Program-made: the position numbers and the translations under genes
From: an uncultured Bacilli bacterium
GTDB taxonomy: Bacteria; Bacillota_I; Bacilli_A; RFN20; CAG-631
DNA: 19,148 bases
Reading direction: 5' to 3'
NCBI GenBank assembly: GCA_934201705.1
Contig: CAKPXF010000032.1
Location: 1-19,148, forward strand
Part shown: positions 15,518-19,148 of the stretch, piece after piece
Layout of the letters: each line of letters starts with the position of its first letter
How positions within the stretch are numbered: the first letter of the stretch is position 1
The notes under the pieces: model-generated
The model's input: only the letters and a program-made list of their open reading frames with translations
What the model was told of the DNA's origin: nothing
Database searches by the model: none

Positions 15518-16099
15518 ATGAATGAAATAAGAGATTTTTTTAATAGTAAAGCTAAAACGTGGGATGAAAAAGATACCTATCCAACATCATTTAAATTGGC
15601 TTTATTAAAAGAAGTAGATTTAAAAGAAAATGATTATGTTATAGATATTGGCTGTGGAACTGGTGTCATTACAAAGCTAATTCATTCATTAACTAAAAAT
15701 GATGTTTTTGCTATTGATGTGTCAGATGAAATGATTAAAATTGCTAAAGAAAAATATAAGAATTGTCCATATGCAACATTTAAAAATATTGATTTATTTG
15801 CTTTAAATGTAGAAAGAACATTTGATTTTGCCATTATTTATAATGCTTATCCCCATTTTTTAGATCCTATAAAATTATCAAATAAGCTTTATGAAATATT
15901 AAAAGAAAATGGTTCTTTTGCTATTATTCATTCAATGAATAGGGAAAAACTAAATCAACACCATAGTAATGTTAATCATAATGTTTGCCGTGATATTAAA
16001 AAATTAGATGATGAAATACAATGTTTTGCAAATAATTTTGATATAGTTTTAGTAAAAGAAACTAATAATTCTATAATTATAAAAGGAAATAAAAGGTAG
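15518..16099 (+). CDS. Class I SAM-dependent methyltransferase linked to a metal-chelate importer
   Basis: 193 residues, small but complete for a minimal Rossmann methyltransferase. Motif I is Val-Ile-Asp-Ile-Gly-Cys-Gly-Thr-Gly-Val (41-50). The acidic residue that holds the SAM ribose is Asp67 in Phe-Ala-Ile-Asp-Val-Ser. The motif IV region is Phe-Asp-Phe-Ala-Ile-Ile-Tyr-Asn-Ala-Tyr-Pro-His-Phe (about 105-117). It has no signal peptide, so it works in the cytosol. It begins 12 bases after the binding-protein stop, without an obvious strong ribosome binding site, and is the last gene before the terminator, so it is probably expressed with the importer. The target is unknown; by context it may modify an imported chelate or a metallophore. 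General small-molecule methyltransferases look similar. Confidence 0.85.
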   Translation: MNEIRDFFNSKAKTWDEKDTYPTSFKLALLKEVDLKENDYVIDIGCGTGVITKLIHSLTKNDVFAIDVSDEMIKIAKEKYKNCPYATFKNIDLFALNVERTFDFAIIYNAYPHFLDPIKLSNKLYEILKENGSFAIIHSMNREKLNQHHSNVNHNVCRDIKKLDDEIQCFANNFDIVLVKETNNSIIIKGNKR

Positions 16100-16129
16100 A
16101 TACCATTTTAAAAGTATCTACCATTTTTT
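16095..16129. terminator. Bidirectional rho-independent terminator between convergent genes
   Basis: GGTAGATAC (16095-16103) and GTATCTACC (16114-16122) form a perfect 9-bp stem with a 10-base loop. On the plus strand it is followed by a T run at 16124-16129; on the minus strand by a T-rich stretch. The methyltransferase stop codon is inside the left arm. It ends both the importer operon and the collagen-like gene. Confidence 0.88.
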
Positions 16130-16628
16130 ACGCTGCGGCAGGGCCTGTAGGACCAGTAGGACCTTGAGGAATTACTAAATCTAATATTAAATTTGGAGCA
16201 TTTCCTATTATTGTAGCACTTGCTTGTGTGCCTGGAGCGCCTGTAGTTACTGTGCCTATTGTAAGCGTAAGTTGTGGACCTGTTGGGCCAGTAACACCTT
16301 GGATACCTTGAGGGCCGGTAGGACCAGTTTCGCCTTGAATTCCTTGAATACCTTGAGGACCTGTTGGACCAGTAACACCTTGGATACCTTGAATACCTTG
16401 AGGACCTGTCGGACCAGTAACGCCTTGAATACCTTGAATGCCTTGAGGACCTGTTGGACCAGTAACACCTTGAATACCTTGAGGACCTGTAGGACCAGTA
16501 ACACCTTGAATACCTTGAGGGCCGGTAGGACCAGTAGGACCTGTTGGGCCAACGTAAATGATATTACTAGAGCATTTATTACAGCAACAAATATTCTCAT
16601 TCCATGGATTATTTAAATTGTTGTTCAT
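16128..16628 (-). CDS. Collagen-like Gly-X-Y repeat protein with N-terminal Cys cluster
   Basis: 166 residues from the ATG at 16626-16628, chosen because a perfect AAGGAGGTG sits just upstream. Residues 1-26 include Cys14, 15, 16 and 19. Residues 27-119 are 31 uninterrupted Gly-X-Y triplets, mostly GPTGPQGIQ blocks, which should form a collagen triple helix. Residues 120-166 hold Thr-Ile-Gly-Thr-Val-Thr-Thr-Gly, then Ala-Ser-Ala-Thr-Ile, then Ile-Pro-Gln-Gly-Pro-Thr-Gly-Pro; this C-terminal module is familiar from other Bacillota collagen-like proteins. There is no signal peptide. In Bacillus and Clostridium such proteins are often exosporium or spore-surface filaments, so a spore or surface role is possible, but nothing here proves it. 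It is alone on its strand and divergent from the MATE exporter. Confidence 0.88.
   Translation of the reverse strand: MNNNLNNPWNENICCCNKCSSNIIYVGPTGPTGPTGPQGIQGVTGPTGPQGIQGVTGPTGPQGIQGIQGVTGPTGPQGIQGIQGVTGPTGPQGIQGIQGETGPTGPQGIQGVTGPTGPQLTLTIGTVTTGAPGTQASATIIGNAPNLILDLVIPQGPTGPTGPAAA
16270..16550 (-). repeat. Collagen-encoding short tandem repeats
   Basis: The region is built of 9-bp triplet-of-codon units that combine into near-identical 27- and 36-bp blocks, on the plus strand reading CCTTGAATACCTTGAGGACC and close variants at least six times. Such arrays change length easily by slippage, so this locus is likely to vary between strains. Confidence 0.85.
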
Positions 16629-16633
16629 TTTTT

Positions 16634-16642
16634 CACCTCCTT
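16634..16642 (-). promoter_or_regulatory. Perfect Shine-Dalgarno site of the collagen-like gene
   Basis: On the minus strand AAGGAGGTG lies five bases before the ATG. It rules out an in-frame ATG at 16668-16670, from which the reading frame would run through the Shine-Dalgarno itself. Confidence 0.85.
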
Positions 16643-16706
16643 GCAATATCAATTTATAATATGAAATCAAAAATGTTATTTCTAGGCAATAATCATTTAA
16701 AAATTA

Positions 16707-16735
16707 ACTATAAAATATTCTATATTTTTAAACAA
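16707..16735 (-). promoter_or_regulatory. Possible sigma-A promoter of the collagen-like gene
   Basis: On the minus strand TTGTTT (16735-16730) and TATAGT (16712-16707) are 17 bases apart, which would give a leader of about 70 bases. A CATATTATA at 16663-16655 also fits the sporulation sigma-K -10 pattern CATANNNTA but lacks a matching -35. Either may be used. Confidence 0.4.
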
Positions 16736-16778
16736 AATATCGTTAAATGTTTTTTATTTAATAAGTTAATATTTACTA

Positions 16779-16807
16779 TTGACAAGTTTTGTAAAACTAA
16801 TTATAAT
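16779..16807 (+). promoter_or_regulatory. Consensus sigma-A promoter of the MATE exporter gene
   Basis: TTGACA (16779-16784) and TATAAT (16802-16807) are separated by exactly 17 bases, a full match to consensus. The expected transcription start is about 16814. A promoter this strong on an exporter gene suggests that it is held back by a repressor, for which the palindrome at 16821-16840 is a candidate site. Confidence 0.9.
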
Positions 16808-16820
16808 AACTCACGTTAAA

Positions 16821-16840
16821 AATAATAGTATACTATTATT
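16821..16840. promoter_or_regulatory. 20-bp perfect palindrome downstream of the MATE promoter
   Basis: AATAATAGTA followed by TACTATTATT is a perfect 20-bp palindrome, located about 7 bases after the predicted transcription start and 20 bases before the start codon. Placement and symmetry fit an operator for a MarR- or TetR-type repressor. It could also act as a hairpin in the mRNA leader, although the stem is weak in G and C. Confidence 0.6.
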
Positions 16841-16846
16841 TAATAA

Positions 16847-16854
16847 AAAGGTGG
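16847..16854 (+). promoter_or_regulatory. Ribosome binding site that fixes the MATE exporter start
   Basis: AAAGGTGG lies five bases before the ATG at 16860. The longer frame from an ATG at 16779 cannot be used, because that ATG overlaps the -35 box of the promoter. Confidence 0.75.
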
Positions 16855-16859
16855 TTAAA

Positions 16860-18362
16860 ATGGAAGAATCTATAAAAAGTAATAGACTTTTAAATAAAAT
16901 AAAAAATTTCTTTAAGCCAATAGATTTAACTAAAGGAGTAATATGGAAGGTAATAATACAATTTACTTTGCCGATAATTATTTCCTATTTGTTACAACAG
17001 CTATATGTATTATCAGATGCTGCAATTGTTGGTCAAAATTTATCAGCAGATGAAGTTGCAGGTGTAAATGACACATCCTCAATTATTTTTATTTTTATGC
17101 AATTTGCCTTTGGCTGTACTGCAGGATTTTGTGTTATTTTATGTAATAAAATTGGGGCATTAGATGAAAAAGGTATAAGGAAATCATTTGCCACTCAGAT
17201 AATATTATGTTCCATTATTACCATTATTTTAACAATATTAGCACTTTTATGCATAAATCCTTTATTAAAATGGGTTAATGTAACTAAAGATAACTTAGTT
17301 GTTTATAATGCCGCCTATACTTATTGCTTTATAATATTTTTAGGACTAGTTGCTCAACTTTTCTTTAACTTTATTTTAAGTGTTTTAAGAAGTATAGGAG
17401 ATTCGTTTACTCCATTATTGTTTTTATTTATTTCAACTATTTTGAATATCTTGTTGGATGTTTTATTTATTAAAACCTTTAAAATGGGTGTTGCAGGTGC
17501 AGCAATTGCTACAATTTTAACACAAATATTATGTACTATTGGTTGCTTTATTTATTCATTGAAAAAATATGAATATCTAAGATTGACAAAAGAAGATTTT
17601 AAAATTTCATTAAAGGATATAAGTTCACACCTAAAGCAAGGAATTCCTCTTGGACTTCAATTTTCAGTTTTATCAATTGGCTTAATTGTAATGCTTGCAG
17701 AAACTGTTAAATTCGACCTAGATCCAAGCGGTGTTATGGTTGCTTTAAATCCAGCACAAAATGGGGTTGGCGCCACAAATAAATTAATTAACTTTGCAAT
17801 GGCTCCATTATCTGCTTTAGGTACAGCAATGGTTAGCTATAATGCTCAAAATTTAGGCGCTAAAAACTATTTAAGAGTAAAGAGTGGAACCAATCAAGCT
17901 CTTATTTTATCTATTATTCTTTATGTCATATGTTCTGGTATTTCATTGCTATTATCAATTAATGGAGCTTACCAATATATATTTTTAAGTCCAGATAAAA
18001 TTACTAGTGAGTCAATAAGGTTTGGTAATACTTATTTATATGTTGATTTATCTTTATTTATAATACTTGGTTTCTTGTTCGTTTTAAGAAATTCAGTACA
18101 AGGAATTGGAAAATCTATCTATACTTTATTAGCTGGAGCTGGAGAGTTAGTTGCCCGTGTAGGAATTTGTTCTTTTTTACCTAAGCTTATTAATGGAGGA
18201 CCTATTAATTCTTTGGCTAGTAATAATTCATTTGTTGCTTTATGCTTTGCAGATCCAGGAGCATGGATATTTGCAGTTTTATTTTTAATAATACCTTATT
18301 TTAAGCATATATTGAAAATGGATTATAGTTATATAGAATCACCACTACAAAAGCAATTATAA
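16860..18362 (+). CDS. MATE-family multidrug/small-molecule exporter
   Basis: 500 residues, somewhat longer than the usual 450, with about 12 membrane helices. The first helix carries Phe-Thr-Leu-Pro-Ile-Ile-Ile-Ser-Tyr-Leu-Leu-Gln-Gln-Leu-Tyr, followed by Asp-Ala-Ala-Ile-Val-Gly-Gln, a standard MATE opening. The second half repeats the pattern with Gly-Ile-Pro-Leu-Gly-Leu-Gln-Phe and a Gly-Thr-Ala-Met-Val-Ser-Tyr-Asn-Ala-Gln-Asn-Leu-Gly-Ala segment. Extra length comes from loops near residues 290-310 and 445-465. MATE proteins export cationic drugs or metabolites using Na or H gradients; the substrate here is unknown. The gene has its own consensus promoter and a candidate operator, and no obvious partner gene nearby. 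Confidence 0.92.
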   Translation: MEESIKSNRLLNKIKNFFKPIDLTKGVIWKVIIQFTLPIIISYLLQQLYVLSDAAIVGQNLSADEVAGVNDTSSIIFIFMQFAFGCTAGFCVILCNKIGALDEKGIRKSFATQIILCSIITIILTILALLCINPLLKWVNVTKDNLVVYNAAYTYCFIIFLGLVAQLFFNFILSVLRSIGDSFTPLLFLFISTILNILLDVLFIKTFKMGVAGAAIATILTQILCTIGCFIYSLKKYEYLRLTKEDFKISLKDISSHLKQGIPLGLQFSVLSIGLIVMLAETVKFDLDPSGVMVALNPAQNGVGATNKLINFAMAPLSALGTAMVSYNAQNLGAKNYLRVKSGTNQALILSIILYVICSGISLLLSINGAYQYIFLSPDKITSESIRFGNTYLYVDLSLFIILGFLFVLRNSVQGIGKSIYTLLAGAGELVARVGICSFLPKLINGGPINSLASNNSFVALCFADPGAWIFAVLFLIIPYFKHILKMDYSYIESPLQKQL

Positions 18363-18383
18363 ACAAATTTCAATAAAACGTAT

Positions 18384-18412
18384 TTGTAAATTTTGATAAA
18401 AATTGGTAAAAT
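18384..18412 (+). promoter_or_regulatory. Probable sigma-A promoter of the small membrane-protein gene
   Basis: TTGTAA (18384-18389) and TAAAAT (18407-18412) are 17 bases apart, 17 bases before the ATG at 18430. AGGA at 18418-18421 serves as ribosome binding site eight bases before that ATG, so the leader is very short. Confidence 0.5.
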
Positions 18413-18429
18413 ACATTAGGAAATAAAAT

Positions 18430-19047
18430 ATGAAGAAAAATATTAATCTTACAATCTCTAATTTCTTTACAATGATTTATAAATACATTTTTGGTTTCTT
18501 TAAGGTTGTTATTGGAATTATAAAAATGGATTGCTTTTATTGTGTCAGTGGAATTTATAACATTTTGCTTGGCGGTTGTAAGAATATGTTTTTGTATGGA
18601 AAGAATAAAAAGAAAGAAACACAATACAAAATATTTAAAGATATAGCAGTTATGATTATTGTTGCAAGTTTATTGTACATTATTTATTCTTGCAGTTTCT
18701 TTATTTATCCTCATCAGTATACACGTTTAGGAATAGTGCCAATAATCATAATTGCCATATTTTCATTTTTTGATATTCTAATTTCATTATATGGTGTTTT
18801 TAAAAATATGGTAAAAAAAGATATAATGTCAATTGGCTCTAAATGTATAAGCTTAACATGTGCAAATTCATGTGCAGCTTTTACACAAGTATGTATTATT
18901 GAACTTTTTGTTAATAATTATAACTACAAAATTATTTCCATTGTAAATGGAATAATGGGAATAATTGTTGGAATACTTTGTTTATTAATTGGCATTGCTA
19001 TGATAAAAATAATATTGAAAGGCTATTCTAAAGTTGAAAATATTTAA
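18430..19047 (+). CDS. Cys-rich integral membrane protein of unknown function
   Basis: 205 residues, not recognised. A first hydrophobic segment covers about 15-33. It is followed by Cys35 and Cys38 (Cys-Phe-Tyr-Cys), Cys50, and a Lys-rich stretch at 57-66 that is probably cytosolic. Further hydrophobic segments are near 72-92, 100-122, 135-157 and 165-192, giving four or five membrane helices. Nine cysteines are present, five of them within residues 139-184 (139, 144, 148, 155, 184). The ATG has AGGA eight bases upstream and a probable promoter of its own. Codon use looks like that of the neighbours. It lies between the MATE gene and an insertion sequence end, so context gives no clue to its job. 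Confidence 0.7.
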   Translation: MKKNINLTISNFFTMIYKYIFGFFKVVIGIIKMDCFYCVSGIYNILLGGCKNMFLYGKNKKKETQYKIFKDIAVMIIVASLLYIIYSCSFFIYPHQYTRLGIVPIIIIAIFSFFDILISLYGVFKNMVKKDIMSIGSKCISLTCANSCAAFTQVCIIELFVNNYNYKIISIVNGIMGIIVGILCLLIGIAMIKIILKGYSKVENI

Positions 19048-19073
19048 AAATGAATTATAGAGTTATGTGTTAA

Positions 19074-19148
19074 TGTACTAGTCAAGAAAAAGTAGACAAT
19101 ATTTATTTAGAATAATAAAGATCTTTAAATTGTTTTGGAGTTAAATAA
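19074..19148 (-). mobile_element. End of a probable IS3-family insertion sequence
   Basis: The element enters from the right edge. Positions 19074-19098 start TGTACTAGTC and end AAAGTAGACA on the plus strand; the TG start and the AGTAGACA-type end resemble terminal inverted repeats of IS3-family (IS150-like) elements. It is the transposase-distal end, because the transposase frame on the minus strand stops just inside it. The other end and the target duplication are outside the window, so the family call rests on resemblance only. Confidence 0.55.
19103..19148 (-). CDS. C-terminal end of an IS3-family transposase (partial)
   Basis: On the minus strand the frame at the window edge reads Tyr-Leu-Thr-Pro-Lys-Gln-Phe-Lys-Asp-Leu-Tyr-Tyr-Ser-Lys and stops with TAA at 19105-19103. 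The pattern of an aromatic or small residue, Leu, Thr/Ser, Pro, then Tyr/Phe a few residues later is how many IS3-family OrfB transposases (DDE integrases) end. The stop lies four bases from a probable terminal repeat, again as in IS3 elements. Only 14 residues are available, so the assignment is tentative. Confidence 0.5.
   Translation of the reverse strand, partial: YLTPKQFKDLYYSK

Noticed and set aside
16224..16616. Long open frames opposite and out of phase with the collagen-like gene
   Set aside because: They are by-products of the repetitive Gly-X-Y coding sequence; they lack ribosome binding sites and have low-complexity products.
16655..16663. Sigma-K-like -10 element CATATTATA upstream of the collagen-like gene
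   Set aside because: No matching -35 at the right distance, so not listed as a promoter; kept only as a test in the collagen finding.
18363..18392. Possible hairpin ACAAAT...ATTTGT after the MATE gene
   Set aside because: Six AT-rich pairs with a long loop and no following T run; too weak to call a terminator.
1..19148. Genetic code 4 (TGA as tryptophan)
   Set aside because: All tryptophans at conserved positions use TGG, and the single TGA at 13604-13606 ends the permease where the family normally ends.

Overview
The window is very AT-rich and reads as a Gram-positive, low-GC Bacillota chromosome, probably an uncultured gut or host-associated member of the Bacilli/Erysipelotrichia side. 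The evidence is strong Shine-Dalgarno sites, many lipobox lipoproteins, signal peptides followed by Ala-Glu-Asp, a collagen-like protein, and TGG used for all tryptophans (so genetic code 11, not the mycoplasma code). Most stops are TAA. No RNA gene, CRISPR array or phage gene was seen.

Region 1 (1-12475) is a Gram-positive polysaccharide-utilisation locus. It starts after the tail of another surface protein (1-93) and its terminator. A sigma-A promoter (337-365) carries a perfect cre-type operator between its -35 and -10 boxes. One tightly packed operon follows: two secreted surface proteins built from copies of the same unrecognised domain and ending in a Cys-containing C-terminal anchor; two LplB/YtcP-type sugar permeases; a cytosolic nucleoside hydrolase; a solute-binding lipoprotein; two paralogous clan GH-A glycosidase lipoproteins; and a GH32 fructan-hydrolase lipoprotein. 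A strong terminator closes it. The likely scheme is that surface proteins hold a glycan, three surface hydrolases cut it, the binding protein and permeases import the products, and an ATPase encoded elsewhere powers transport.

Region 2 (12523-16129) is a metal-chelate (siderophore, heme or corrinoid type) ABC importer: FecCD-type permease, ATPase and binding lipoprotein, plus a small SAM-dependent methyltransferase. An 18-bp perfect palindrome lies just upstream. The unit ends in a bidirectional terminator shared with the convergent gene.

Region 3 (16128-19047) holds a collagen-like Gly-X-Y protein on the minus strand, divergent from a MATE-family exporter whose textbook promoter is followed by a 20-bp perfect palindrome, then a Cys-rich membrane protein of unknown function.

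The right edge (19074-19148) is the end of what looks like an IS3-family insertion sequence: the last 14 codons of a minus-strand transposase and a probable terminal repeat.
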